Of a DNA stretch of 64,000 nt, positions 1 to 7,945 are shown one piece after another. Both the position numbers and the translations under genes were made by a program. Within the stretch, counting starts at the first letter, position 1, and every line of letters begins with the position of its first letter. This stretch comes from Chakrabartia godavariana (GTDB lineage Bacteria; Pseudomonadota; Alphaproteobacteria; Sphingomonadales; Sphingomonadaceae), in NCBI GenBank assembly GCA_005518185.1, contig RKSN01000002.1, positions 726,452 through 790,451 on the forward strand, written 5' to 3'. The notes below the pieces were generated by a model, which saw only the letters and a program-made list of their open reading frames with translations, did not search any database and was not told where the DNA came from.

Positions 1-1870
1 CAGAGACCTGCACGGTCAGCGTCTGCGTGTTGGCGAGGGTCTCGAAGTCGTTGGCGAGCGAGGTGCTGCCCGCCTGGGTCATCGTGATCACCCCGGTCGT
101 GCTGTCGATCGCGAACCAGCTGGACGTGTTGCCCGCCGTGATCGTGTAGCTGAGCGTGCCCGTGCCGGTCGCCGAGACCGTGCCAAGGGTCGTGCCCGCA
201 GCACGGTTCTCGTCATAGGTGAAGCTGTAGCTCGGGTTGCTCGACCCGTCGGTCGCGTTCGTGTTCGTGAACACCGGCGCGGCGATCACCGGATCAAGCG
301 GAATGTGGTTGTTGATGACACCGTTCGACGTGCTGGCCGCGTTGGCACCGATCGTGAAGTTGAACAGCAGATAATAGGTCGTCGGCTGGTTGCCCGTCGG
401 CGCCGTCGACTGTGTCTGGATCGATTCCAGGCCGCCACCGAGCGACGGTGTGTACGTCCCGCCCGGCGCTATCGCCGTGGACGCGGTGTTATTCAGTCCG
501 GTCGGGGCGACCACGCGAAGTTCATATGTGCCCGACGATGCAGACCCGTTCAGAACAAAGCTGTAGGCACCGTCCGCGCCCGTCGTCTGATCGTTTGCGC
601 CGCCCAGGGTCGTGTCCAGCCAGGACGCGCTGACTTTGGCGTTGTTATAATAAAGCGACACGACGGCATTGGCGACAGCGGCGCGCGTCGTGCTGTTGTA
701 GACGACCCCGGACGGGTCGATGACCACGGCATCGACGCTGGTGATCGTGCTCGATGATCCGACAGTGACGCCGGTGACCTTGCTGGTCTGGTTGGCCCCT
801 GTGGCAGATTTGGCCTTTGCCTTGAAACTTCCAGAGGATTCGAACTGGACCGAATATGTGCCCGGCGCGACAGCAGTGAAGCTGTAGCTGCCATTGGCGC
901 CCGTGGTCGCGGTGGCGACAACCTGGTTGGAGGCATTGACCAGCTGGACATTTCGCCCGCTGACAGCCGATCCATTGGCACGCGAAATCGTACCGGAAAC
1001 CGTTGAGGTGCTGATAAACTGCACTTGCGCACTATTGGCGATGGCCAAACCATCGACCGTGCCCGAAACCGTTGCCGTCGTCACGCTCGTCGAGGAGCGC
1101 AACGTCGCGGTATAGGTTCCGTTGCCATTGTCGGTCACCGACGACAGCGTCCCTGCGGTGGTTGAAAGCGTGACAACATTGCCGCCGGTCGTCAGGTTGT
1201 TTCCGTTCACGTCCTTGAGCTGGACCGTGATCACCGTTGTCGATGTGCCATTTGCCGAAATCGAAGACGTTGCAGCTGTAATCAGCGACGTCAGACTGGA
1301 TGGCGTTGGCGAGGCGGGCGCGGACGTCCGATACGCGTTGAGTGCAGCCAGGAGGCCGTTCGTCGCGGCATTGCCGCTGACCTCGCTCGATGAGGCGCCA
1401 ACTGCCGTATCGGCATAGACGCGCGTGCTGCCGACGAACTGCAGCAGGAAGGTTTTGCTGAACCCGCTCCGCGGGGTGTAGGCGGTGCCGTCATTCAAGC
1501 CGGCATTGACGGTCAAACCAACCCCCTGAACCGTGCCGTTCTTTGTATCGCGCCAGTTCACCGCCGCCGGGAAGCTGGATGTCGTGCCGTTGGAAAACTG
1601 AATCCGGACGTTGACGGAATAGTCGTTGCCCTGGCTGCCGCCGAACGCGCCATTGTCCGTCGTCTGCGAAATTGTGACCGAGTCGATTCCAAGCGTGGGG
1701 AACGTCTTGATCGTGACGGGCTGGTGGGCGTTGTTCGAATATTCGCCGATAAAACCATTCTCAAAGCCGACACTGACCGTCGTATTTGCGGCCTGCACTG
1801 CGGACGGAACAATGGCAAAAGCGATGAAAAAGAGAAGGAGAGCCCGGAAACCGGCCTGAATGCGCCCCAT
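1..1870 (-). CDS. Large exported protein with Ig-like, carboxypeptidase-regulatory-like and cadherin-like domains (5' part; runs off window)
   Basis: The reading frame opens with ATG at 1870 and stays open for 623 codons to the window edge, so the C-terminus is missing. Residues 1-27 are a signal peptide (basic start, LLLFFIAFAIV core, end VQA). The segment around residues 180-260 resembles an invasin-type Ig-like domain (NGNGTYTATL motif). It is followed by two carboxypeptidase-regulatory/SdrB-like folds, each with a GANGSYSF or GADGAYSF turn. The last visible part is cadherin-like (FTYDENRAAGTTLGTV, then WFAIDSTTGVIT). Thr, Ser, Asn and Gly are abundant and Cys is absent, as in secreted or surface repeat proteins. 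Adhesin or matrix protein is an inference. A divergent type II secretion operon lies 2 kb away, so it could be a substrate, but nothing proves it. Confidence 0.8.
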   Translation of the reverse strand, partial: MGRIQAGFRALLLFFIAFAIVPSAVQAANTTVSVGFENGFIGEYSNNAHQPVTIKTFPTLGIDSVTISQTTDNGAFGGSQGNDYSVNVRIQFSNGTTSSFPAAVNWRDTKNGTVQGVGLTVNAGLNDGTAYTPRSGFSKTFLLQFVGSTRVYADTAVGASSSEVSGNAATNGLLAALNAYRTSAPASPTPSSLTSLITAATSSISANGTSTTVITVQLKDVNGNNLTTGGNVVTLSTTAGTLSSVTDNGNGTYTATLRSSTSVTTATVSGTVDGLAIANSAQVQFISTSTVSGTISRANGSAVSGRNVQLVNASNQVVATATTGANGSYSFTAVAPGTYSVQFESSGSFKAKAKSATGANQTSKVTGVTVGSSSTITSVDAVVIDPSGVVYNSTTRAAVANAVVSLYYNNAKVSASWLDTTLGGANDQTTGADGAYSFVLNGSASSGTYELRVVAPTGLNNTASTAIAPGGTYTPSLGGGLESIQTQSTAPTGNQPTTYYLLFNFTIGANAASTSNGVINNHIPLDPVIAAPVFTNTNATDGSSNPSYSFTYDENRAAGTTLGTVSATGTGTLSYTITAGNTSSWFAIDSTTGVITMTQAGSTSLANDFETLANTQTLTVQVS

Positions 1871-2054
1871 GATCAAAAATACCCAACACCTGTATTGATG
1901 TGGCGCCTGCACATTCACAGACAGAATCAGAAATTATTTCAATTTCATTCTGGCTCGAAAAGGATCAAGATTAACCGTAAGTTCGATAAGGACTTGGGAT
2001 GAAAATGCCGGAAAATTGGGCCGGAAAATAAAGCCAAAGTGGCGCGACAGAGCT

Positions 2055-2072
2055 TTTACGCAGCTGCGTAAA
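2055..2072. promoter_or_regulatory. Perfect 18-bp palindrome in the 305-bp gap upstream of the surface-protein gene
   Basis: TTTACGCAG and its exact reverse complement CTGCGTAAA abut to give an uninterrupted 18-bp palindrome. It lies about 185 bp upstream of the ATG at 1870 and about 100 bp downstream of the toxin gene stop. The rest of the gap (1871-2175) is AT-richer than the surrounding genes and shows no open frame I would defend. A dyad without a loop fits a homodimeric repressor or activator site rather than a terminator. Which regulator binds is unknown. Confidence 0.45.
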
Positions 2073-2175
2073 CTATCTTTCTAACGGGCAGATCCGCCCG
2101 GCAATAAAACAAGCCCCACAAAGACTCTGCTCCAGCCAGCGCGGTACGATATCCGCACAAGAGCGCCGGGCGCGC

Positions 2176-2451
2176 TTAATTCGGCCATTCGCGGTGGACA
2201 TCGACGATGGCGAGGATGGTCACCTCCTCGCCCAGCCGGTCATAGATCAGCTTGTATTTGGGATGGACGACAATCTCGCGCGTCTCGAGCCGGGCGCCGA
2301 GCGTTGAGCCGGCCCCAAGGTCGGCAAGTGCGTCGACGCTTTCTTCAAAGAGCATGTCGAGCGCGTCGGCAGCGAAGATGCTGTCCTTCGCCGTGAAGGC
2401 GAACACGGCGATCCGGTCGGCCTCTGCCGAAACTGTCCAGCGCACCTTCAT
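2176..2451 (-). CDS. Type II toxin of the RelE/ParE superfamily
   Basis: A 91-residue protein with the usual length and layout of ParE/RelE toxins: an N-terminal strand-helix part (KVRWTVSAEADRIAVFAF), a long helix, and a C-terminal beta core ending in REIVVHPKYKLIYDRLGEEVTIL and a VDVHREWPN tail typical of ParE-type toxins. It is the second gene of a two-gene operon. Its ATG overlaps the antitoxin stop by 4 nt (2448-2451), so translation is probably coupled. Family members act on gyrase (ParE) or mRNA (RelE); the sequence alone does not decide which. The pair looks intact. Confidence 0.85.
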   Translation of the reverse strand: MKVRWTVSAEADRIAVFAFTAKDSIFAADALDMLFEESVDALADLGAGSTLGARLETREIVVHPKYKLIYDRLGEEVTILAIVDVHREWPN

Positions 2452-2726
2452 ACGGCTGCCGCCCGCGCCGCCGCACGATACCGGGCAAAGCGCGTCTTCA
2501 TGTCGGCATGATCATAGATGCGCCCCGCCGCGACATCGGCGCGCGCGCGTCGCAGCTTGGCGGGCAGCCAGCCGGCCGCCGCCGCCTCGGCATCCTGTTC
2601 GGCCACAAATTGCCGCATCGCCGCCCGCAAAATCTGCGCGGCCGACCGGTCGGCGACCTTCGCTGACTCCACAAAGGCCCGCTTCAGATCCTCATCAACG
2701 CGGAAGGTGAAGGTCGTATCGGTCAT
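2448..2726 (-). CDS. Ribbon-helix-helix type antitoxin, partner of the downstream ParE/RelE toxin
   Basis: A 92-residue protein. Residues 1-45 (TFTFRVDEDLKRAFVESAK, then RSAAQILRAAMRQFV) fit a ribbon-helix-helix DNA-binding domain: one beta strand followed by two helices. The Ala/Arg-rich C-terminus (about 50-92) would wrap the toxin. It is the first gene of the operon, starts with ATG at 2726, and overlaps the toxin start by ATGA. Such antitoxins normally repress their own promoter, and an inverted repeat sits just upstream at 2737-2757. The exact antitoxin subfamily is not resolved. Confidence 0.8.
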   Translation of the reverse strand: MTDTTFTFRVDEDLKRAFVESAKVADRSAAQILRAAMRQFVAEQDAEAAAAGWLPAKLRRARADVAAGRIYDHADMKTRFARYRAAARAAAV

Positions 2727-2736
2727 ACCGCAACAT

Positions 2737-2757
2737 ACTCACGAGTTATCTATGAGT
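2737..2757 (-). promoter_or_regulatory. Candidate operator of the toxin-antitoxin operon
   Basis: The arms ACTCA (2737-2741) and TGAGT (2753-2757) are reverse complements 11 nt apart, and a second GAGT at 2743-2746 lies between them. The site is only 10 bp upstream of the antitoxin ATG, where an autoregulatory ribbon-helix-helix antitoxin would bind. Function is inferred from position and symmetry. Confidence 0.4.
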
Positions 2758-2837
2758 CCTTTTGTAACACATTTTTTGTCATAAAACAGCTTTTTTGCGC
2801 ATTCGCGTGTCATATTTCGAAAAATGACGGCGATTGT

Positions 2838-2870
2838 GTTGCATTTCGCTGAAATGAGCGCAGCCTAGTG
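2838..2870 (+). promoter_or_regulatory. Weak Pho-like promoter for the TPR protein gene
   Basis: The half-sites GTTGCAT (2838-2844) and CTGAAAT (2849-2855) are 4 nt apart, followed by 9 nt and then CTAGTG (2865-2870). The same geometry, including a CTAG at that distance, occurs before the ElpS-like lipoprotein and second TonB receptor genes. The upstream half-site is a poor match, so this is the least certain array in the region. Confidence 0.3.
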
Positions 2871-2899
2871 TCATTGAAGAACAATCTACGGAGAGTGCC

Positions 2900-3265
2900 A
2901 TGTCTGTTTATCGTCTGCTTCTGCCCGTCGCGGTCCTGTGCGGTTCCGCCTTCGCTGCCGAGCCGGATACGGCAACCTCTTCGGCCGCGCTGGCCAAGGG
3001 CGATTATCGTCAGGTCGTTGCCGAACTTCAAAAGGGTGGCCTCGCCGTCTCCGGTGATCCGGCCCGCCTGATCAACCTCGGCACCGCTTATGCACATCTC
3101 GGCGATTTTGACCGCGCCTCGGACGCCTTCCGCCGCGCCATGTACAGCGACGTGCGCTATGATCTCGAACTCGCCGATGGCAGCGTCATCGATTCGCGCG
3201 AAGCCGCCCGCCTGGCGCTGGCCAAGCTGAGCCGCGACGCCCGCCGCCAGACCGCTTCGCGCTGA
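2900..3265 (+). CDS. Small exported TPR-repeat protein
   Basis: A 121-residue protein with a signal peptide (residues 1-19, YRLLLPVAVLCGSAFA, cleavage before AEPD). It has one clear tetratricopeptide unit at about residues 53-86 (ARLINLGTAYAHLGDFDRASDAFRRAM) and a partial one before it. A purine-rich ribosome site (ACGGAGAG) precedes the ATG by 6 nt. It converges with gspN, the last gene of the type II secretion operon. A periplasmic scaffold role is likely for such a fold, but the partner is unknown. A weak Pho-like promoter suggests it may belong to the adjacent phosphate-starvation genes. Confidence 0.75.
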   Translation: MSVYRLLLPVAVLCGSAFAAEPDTATSSAALAKGDYRQVVAELQKGGLAVSGDPARLINLGTAYAHLGDFDRASDAFRRAMYSDVRYDLELADGSVIDSREAARLALAKLSRDARRQTASR

Positions 3266-3284
3266 GTGTTGACGGGGTCCCCGA

Positions 3285-4016
3285 TCAGTCGGGGACTGCA
3301 CCGGAACGCCGGAAACCCACCGGCGTTTCGGTAAATCCCAACGCCTTCAGCGCACTCTTGTCGAGCGTATCGCTCAACGGCAGGAGCATGGTGTAGCGTT
3401 GACCTGATGTCGGCGCGAATTCAACGGCAAGCGTCCCCTTGCCCGCCGGATCGGTAACGCGGAACACCAAGGTGCCGTTTACGCAGCTTGCCGGTCCGGA
3501 CATTTGCGGGCCAACCGCACGGGCAAGATTGCCTTCGGGAATATAGACCGTCGCCTGGCCGCTCGCCTCAACGCAACCTGATCCATTGAACGTCGCCGTC
3601 AGGGCCGTCACCTGCGCCGCCTGCAGGCCAAGGCTCTGCAGCCCCGGCCCGAGCGTGAGGCGCGCATCGACGTTGCGCAGCCCCTTTCCGGCCAGACCTG
3701 CATACCCCTCACCCGACACCGGCCCGCCCGACAGCGACTGAAGCCGCAGCCGCGCCGTGCCGAACAGCAGGTCGAGCGGGGAGAGCCGCACCTGAAGATC
3801 GCCAAGCCGCGTGCCCTTGAACACGGCATCGTGCATCCGCCCGGACCAGGCGGTGCCATCCACGGTACGCGCAGAAAGCCCGGCGCTGCCCAGTCCGGCG
3901 GACCAGATGACAACCGAGAGCGGCAGCAGCCACAAAAGCATCAGGACAAGGGCCAGCGCGCCGAAGATCGACCACGCCGTGCGCGGCTGGAGCGGCAGAC
4001 GGAACCGGGAGATCAT
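3285..4016 (-). CDS. gspN: Type II secretion system protein N
   Basis: A 243-residue bitopic inner-membrane protein, last gene of the gspC-gspN operon. Residues 16-41 (AWSIFGALALVLMLLWLLPLSVV) are a single membrane anchor. The rest is a periplasmic beta-rich domain that includes RLGDLQVRLSPLDLLFGTARLRLQSLSGGPVSG split across two strands, characteristic of GspN. It overlaps gspM by 4 nt (ATGA). GspN is a non-universal T2SS subunit whose exact role is poorly defined. Family length is around 250, so the gene is intact. Confidence 0.88.
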   Translation of the reverse strand: MISRFRLPLQPRTAWSIFGALALVLMLLWLLPLSVVIWSAGLGSAGLSARTVDGTAWSGRMHDAVFKGTRLGDLQVRLSPLDLLFGTARLRLQSLSGGPVSGEGYAGLAGKGLRNVDARLTLGPGLQSLGLQAAQVTALTATFNGSGCVEASGQATVYIPEGNLARAVGPQMSGPASCVNGTLVFRVTDPAGKGTLAVEFAPTSGQRYTMLLPLSDTLDKSALKALGFTETPVGFRRSGAVPD

Positions 4017-4489
4017 GCGCCACGTCCCTTCAGGACGGCGTCGAACGACACCGTGCCATCGCCATTGGCACGCACCGTCGCCGACTGGGCGATGATGCCC
4101 TGACGTTCAAGCGTGCCAAGCCAGACGAAAAGCGCCCGCGATTTGGCAGCACTGATCGCCACGGCAAAGGCACCGGCCTGCCGCTGCTCATTCCTGGCAA
4201 GCGTGAAGCCCGCCTCGATCGCGCTCTGGGTGATCACGGCCCCCACATCCACCGCCCCGTTCGCCTGCGCCGTGCCAATCCGCTTGGCTTCGGCGACCAT
4301 GGCCTGCGTACGTGCAAGACCGTCCAGAGCTTCACCCTGTTCCATGCGGGCGCTGTCCAGAAAGCTGTTCACCGGCCGCCAGACGCCCAGCCAGGCGATC
4401 ATCGCCCCAAGCAGAGCCGCGAGCACCAGGAGCAGCACGCGTTCACGCTGTGTCCGTCCGGTCCACCAATCACGCAGATTGTCCGTCAT
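4013..4489 (-). CDS. gspM: Type II secretion system protein M
   Basis: A 158-residue inner-membrane platform protein. A short cytoplasmic start (DNLRDWWTGRTQRERVL) leads into one membrane helix (about residues 18-37) and a periplasmic ferredoxin-like domain. The WWxxRTxRER motif before the helix is typical of GspM. GspM pairs with GspL to link the cytoplasmic ATPase to the pseudopilus assembly site. It overlaps gspL and gspN by 4 nt on each side, pointing to coupled translation. Confidence 0.88.
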   Translation of the reverse strand: MTDNLRDWWTGRTQRERVLLLVLAALLGAMIAWLGVWRPVNSFLDSARMEQGEALDGLARTQAMVAEAKRIGTAQANGAVDVGAVITQSAIEAGFTLARNEQRQAGAFAVAISAAKSRALFVWLGTLERQGIIAQSATVRANGDGTVSFDAVLKGRGA

Positions 4490-5544
4490 TTGACCCTCAC
4501 TACAAATTCGGTGCGGCGGGTGCCGTTGGTGGCGCTCGTTGGCCCTCGGTCGACCTTGAAGCCATAATTGCCGAGCGCGTAGGCGATGCGGGCGAGATCG
4601 GCATCGTTTGCCGCCTGCACGGTCGCGCGCGCCACGCCTTCGCCATCAAAGCTGAGCAGGGCGAGCGAGCTCCCCTTCTGCGCCTTGACGGCCGACAGGA
4701 TGGCCGACGCCGTCGGGCCGAAGCCAAGCCCGGGGCCGCGCAGCGCCGTCATCCGGCGTTCGAGCGCGGCGCGCGGTTCCAGCTCTTCCTTGGCCACGAC
4801 GGTGCGGGCCAGATCATCGGCCCGGCGATCCAGGCTGTCGGCGGAGGCATGCAGCCGGACGGCGAGCATCAGCGGCGTGAGGACCGTCGCCAGCGCCATG
4901 AGCGCGACCAGAATGCCGCAGGTCTTCAGGAAATGACGCGACGCGCCCCAGGCGCGCGGCGGCGCAAAGGCACCCTGCCGCAGATCGACCTCCGCGGCAT
5001 CAACCGCCCGGGCCAGGCTCACTGCAAGGTCGTCCGACGACAGATCCTCGACCGGTGCGCCAACCGTCACGACCGGATCGATGGCCGGATCGGACGCGCA
5101 GGCGATCTCCGCCCCGCGCAGAACCGTCTCATGGCCGACCGTCATGCGGACAAAGCCGGTTTCCGGCGCCTCTGGCACAAGCTGCGCGGGGATGACCGGC
5201 ACAGGTGCAAAGCCCTGTTCGGCCAAATCGGCCATCCAGTCGGCAAAGCGCTGCCGGTCGACGACGGCCACATGATCGCCCGCGGCAAAGTGCAGCTCAG
5301 CGGGCGGCGTCAGCACCGTCTCTGCCGCCACGCGCTGCCCCACCGCAAGCGCCTGAGCGCGCGGCATCCCCGCGCCAACGCCGACAAGGACGGTCGTTTC
5401 GCTGGCAGGATAGATGGCAGCGACGGCCTCTCCCTCCAGCGGCTGCGGCGTCCCTTCCCCGGATTCGACCGGCGCCCCTTCGGCATAGCGCCACCATCGC
5501 AGCGGCGTTCCTGAGAGCAGAACCAGCCCTGAATATGTCGTCAC
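4486..5544 (-). CDS. gspL: Type II secretion system protein L
   Basis: A 352-residue protein with the GspL plan: an N-terminal cytoplasmic actin-like domain (about 1-230), one membrane helix around residues 236-258 (ILVALMALATVLTPLMLAV), and a small periplasmic domain ending in RRTEFVVRVK. The cytoplasmic domain binds the GspE ATPase in known systems. It overlaps gspK and gspM by 4 nt. Length is slightly below the 380-400 of many homologues, with no sign of damage. Confidence 0.88.
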   Translation of the reverse strand: MTTYSGLVLLSGTPLRWWRYAEGAPVESGEGTPQPLEGEAVAAIYPASETTVLVGVGAGMPRAQALAVGQRVAAETVLTPPAELHFAAGDHVAVVDRQRFADWMADLAEQGFAPVPVIPAQLVPEAPETGFVRMTVGHETVLRGAEIACASDPAIDPVVTVGAPVEDLSSDDLAVSLARAVDAAEVDLRQGAFAPPRAWGASRHFLKTCGILVALMALATVLTPLMLAVRLHASADSLDRRADDLARTVVAKEELEPRAALERRMTALRGPGLGFGPTASAILSAVKAQKGSSLALLSFDGEGVARATVQAANDADLARIAYALGNYGFKVDRGPTSATNGTRRTEFVVRVK

Positions 5545-6515
5545 GAACTTCCCCCAAAACTGCGGCGGACCGTCTTCACGGTCTGCATCCGGCCATCGAG
5601 CAGACTGGACTGCCGGAACTGGATACCGCCCAGATCAATGTTTATTTCAAGCCCGAACCAATTGGTCCGCAATTGCGGCTGGCCGAGAACTTCGGCCGCC
5701 GGTGTCACGCCACCCAGTGCTGGCAGCTTCCAGAACTCGACCATGCTGGCATAGCCGTCCGAGGGCCGTTCGGCGATCAGCTTTCGCGCGGACGCTGCGG
5801 GAAGCTGATCGGGCAACAGCATCATGAGCAGCGGAAACTGGCTTTCGGTCAGCGTGTTGACGTTGATCGGCGAGAGCTCGGCCTGTGGCAGGGCGCAGAT
5901 CCAGGGGCGCAGCGTCGCATAGACTTCAGGCGTGACGCCCGCCACGGCCCGCAGCTCGCTTGCATCGGCGAACAGCGTGTTGCCCGTACGATAGCCGTCA
6001 TAGCTTTCATCTTCCGCGCCGCCGGGCAGCGGCACCGTGTCACTGTCCGCCCAGTCGGCAGCGGCGAGCGCAATGCGCCGCGCCGCCGGGCGCGCAATGC
6101 CGATCGATGTCATCAGGCCTTCGAACTGCACGATTGCCGACGGCCGCGCGGTGAAGGTCGCCCCTTCCCCGCCCGAAACGACCAAGGAATTAAGATTGAA
6201 GCAATTGCCGCTGTCGCGCAGCGTCACCGTCGCCGTCCCGCCATCGATCGGGAAGGGCATCGCCGTCCCCATCCATCCGCCCGCCAGCGTCGTCCGCCCG
6301 GCGGAGGCCTGCGTCAGCGCCGCAATGCGCGAGGCGGCAATCAGTTCGCCGGCCTGCGCGTAAGCGCGCGACTGATCAACGGCAGACATGTTGCCCGCCA
6401 GCCGCGTCGCAATGGTCAGCTTGTCGAGCGCCGACATGGCCAGCACCGAAATGACCGCCACCAGCAGGAGCACGGTCAGGAGCGCGGCCCCCTCCTCGTC
6501 CCGGCGCACCATCAT
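5541..6515 (-). CDS. gspK: Type II secretion system minor pseudopilin K
   Basis: A 324-residue minor pseudopilin. The leader MMVRRDEEG is followed by AALLTVLLLVAVISVLAMSAL, which lacks the Glu at mature position 5, a known GspK hallmark. The large globular part carries helix-hairpin-helix-like sequence (INVNTLTESQFPLLMMLLP) seen in GspK. GspK caps the pseudopilus tip with GspI and GspJ. It overlaps gspJ and gspL by 4 nt each. Confidence 0.9.
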   Translation of the reverse strand: MMVRRDEEGAALLTVLLLVAVISVLAMSALDKLTIATRLAGNMSAVDQSRAYAQAGELIAASRIAALTQASAGRTTLAGGWMGTAMPFPIDGGTATVTLRDSGNCFNLNSLVVSGGEGATFTARPSAIVQFEGLMTSIGIARPAARRIALAAADWADSDTVPLPGGAEDESYDGYRTGNTLFADASELRAVAGVTPEVYATLRPWICALPQAELSPINVNTLTESQFPLLMMLLPDQLPAASARKLIAERPSDGYASMVEFWKLPALGGVTPAAEVLGQPQLRTNWFGLEINIDLGGIQFRQSSLLDGRMQTVKTVRRSFGGSS

Positions 6516-7114
6516 GCCCCGGCCCCGACAAGGAACACCCGGCGGACCGAAACGCCATCCTTGCGCACCAGCGTCAGTTCGGCCGCGACGGGGAGCGCGG
6601 TCGGATCGTCATTGCCCGCCCCGTCGCCCCATTGGCCCTTGGCGTCGCGCAGCCGCACATTGGCCGTAGAGACATTTTCGGCCAGCGTCATTTCAGTCTG
6701 CGCGCCCGCACCGTCGAGCATCGGGCGTGCCGCACGGATGAGCCGCCCGCCTTCCAGCCGCAATTCCACGCGCTGCAATTCGGCCCGCCGCGCATCGGTG
6801 GCATTCGTCCAGCCGGCACGCACATAGCTCATCAAACGTCCCGCCGCAGGGCCGGAAAAAGCAGGCTCCAGCCGTCCATTCCCATCGCGCGTGGGGCGCG
6901 CGACAGCCTGCTGGAGATCGGCCTGCAGCAAGGCGGAGATACGCCGTTCCCCGGCCACATTCTCCAGCGCGGTGCGGACGCCCGCCTGCGTCGACACGCC
7001 GGCCGACAACAGGCTCGTCCCCGCCGCCGCCAGCAGGCCGAAGATGGCAAGCGCGACGACCAGTTCCACGAGCGTGAAGCCCTGTTCGGCCGGGGAGGCG
7101 GGCGCACGCATCAT
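6512..7114 (-). CDS. gspJ: Type II secretion system minor pseudopilin J
   Basis: A 200-residue prepilin-like protein. The class III cleavage site is G|FTLVELVVALAIF after a 12-residue leader, with Glu5 present. The globular part includes the GspJ-like GERRISALLQADLQQ helix and ends with an RRVFLVGAGA strand. GspJ forms the pseudopilus tip with GspI and GspK and is processed by the GspO peptidase encoded 12 kb away. It overlaps both neighbours by 4 nt. Confidence 0.9.
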   Translation of the reverse strand: MMRAPASPAEQGFTLVELVVALAIFGLLAAAGTSLLSAGVSTQAGVRTALENVAGERRISALLQADLQQAVARPTRDGNGRLEPAFSGPAAGRLMSYVRAGWTNATDARRAELQRVELRLEGGRLIRAARPMLDGAGAQTEMTLAENVSTANVRLRDAKGQWGDGAGNDDPTALPVAAELTLVRKDGVSVRRVFLVGAGA

Positions 7115-7473
7115 TTCGCCTTCCGCGCGATGCTGAGCGCCCCGGCAAAGCGGCGCTGCGGATCGGTGACGGTGATGTCGATGCGCAAGATGGCCGGATC
7201 GGCCGTGCGGCTGGTGGCGCGCGCCCAGATCCAGCTGCGCCCCGCATTCTCGACCGTGCCGACCGCCCGGCCGATTGAGGGGGCTGCCGGATCGGTCAGC
7301 GTTTCGGCCGCAATATTCTGCGCGACAATCTGGCCCAGCGTCCGCGTCGCCACATCGGCCGAGGTCCGCACCGTGGCGGCATTCAGCCGGATGAGCGCCA
7401 GGGCAGCGATGCTGAACACCGCCAGCGCGACCAGCATTTCGATCAGCGTGAACCCGCGCTCACGATCCGACAT
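7111..7473 (-). CDS. gspI: Type II secretion system minor pseudopilin I
   Basis: A 120-residue minor pseudopilin with leader MSDRERG and processed helix FTLIEMLVALAVFSIAALALI. Length and the small beta domain (GRSWIWARATSRTADPAIL, then a DITVTDPQRRFAG strand) fit GspI. It overlaps gspH by 14 nt at its start and gspJ by 4 nt at its end. GspI nucleates the pseudopilus tip in characterised systems. Confidence 0.9.
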   Translation of the reverse strand: MSDRERGFTLIEMLVALAVFSIAALALIRLNAATVRTSADVATRTLGQIVAQNIAAETLTDPAAPSIGRAVGTVENAGRSWIWARATSRTADPAILRIDITVTDPQRRFAGALSIARKAK

Positions 7474-7927
7474 GGACCGTTCCTTCCGGGTTGATGGTCA
7501 CGGCAAGGCGCGAGTCCCCGCGCACCAGCGCAACGCGCGCCGCTTCGCTCGGCAGGCCGGTCGGATCAAAGACGACGCGCATCTCGCCCGTCGCCGTCGT
7601 CTGCGCCCGTGTCTTGTCGTCCCACCGGACGGGGGCGAAAGGCTTTTCGGTCAGGCGCACCCATTTGCCCGCAAGCCGCCGCTCAAAGTGATAGCTGGTG
7701 GGGCCGACGGCGACCGCCATGTCGCGCCCCTCGATGATTGCGGCATCACGCAGGGCAGAGGTGCGCGCGGCAAAGGCCTCTGCCTCATTGCGTACCGAGC
7801 CCGTCGGGTCGCGCATGTTGAGCACAATCGCCGCCGACGCCAGGCCGAGGATGACGATCACCACCAGCAGCTCGACCAGGGTAAAGCCCTGTTCGTGCGC
7901 TGCGTCAGCCTGGCCGGGGGGTGTCAT
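7460..7927 (-). CDS. gspH: Type II secretion system minor pseudopilin H
   Basis: A 155-residue pseudopilin with G|FTLVELLVVIVILGLASAAIVLNM after a 14-residue leader that has no net positive charge. The C-terminal beta-sandwich (TATGEMRVVFDPTGLPSE, then RLAVTINPEGTVHVG) is typical of GspH/FimT. It sits 18 nt downstream of gspG and overlaps gspI by 14 nt. GspH links the tip complex to the GspG shaft. Confidence 0.9.
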   Translation of the reverse strand: MTPPGQADAAHEQGFTLVELLVVIVILGLASAAIVLNMRDPTGSVRNEAEAFAARTSALRDAAIIEGRDMAVAVGPTSYHFERRLAGKWVRLTEKPFAPVRWDDKTRAQTTATGEMRVVFDPTGLPSEAARVALVRGDSRLAVTINPEGTVHVGS

Positions 7928-7945
7928 CCGCGCGTCCGTGCGCTG

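Noticed and set aside
5205-6827. 540-codon open frame on the plus strand across gspK/gspL
   Set aside because: It is the antisense of real gsp genes; composition is Arg/Ala/Pro/His-rich with no domain, typical of a high-GC shadow frame.
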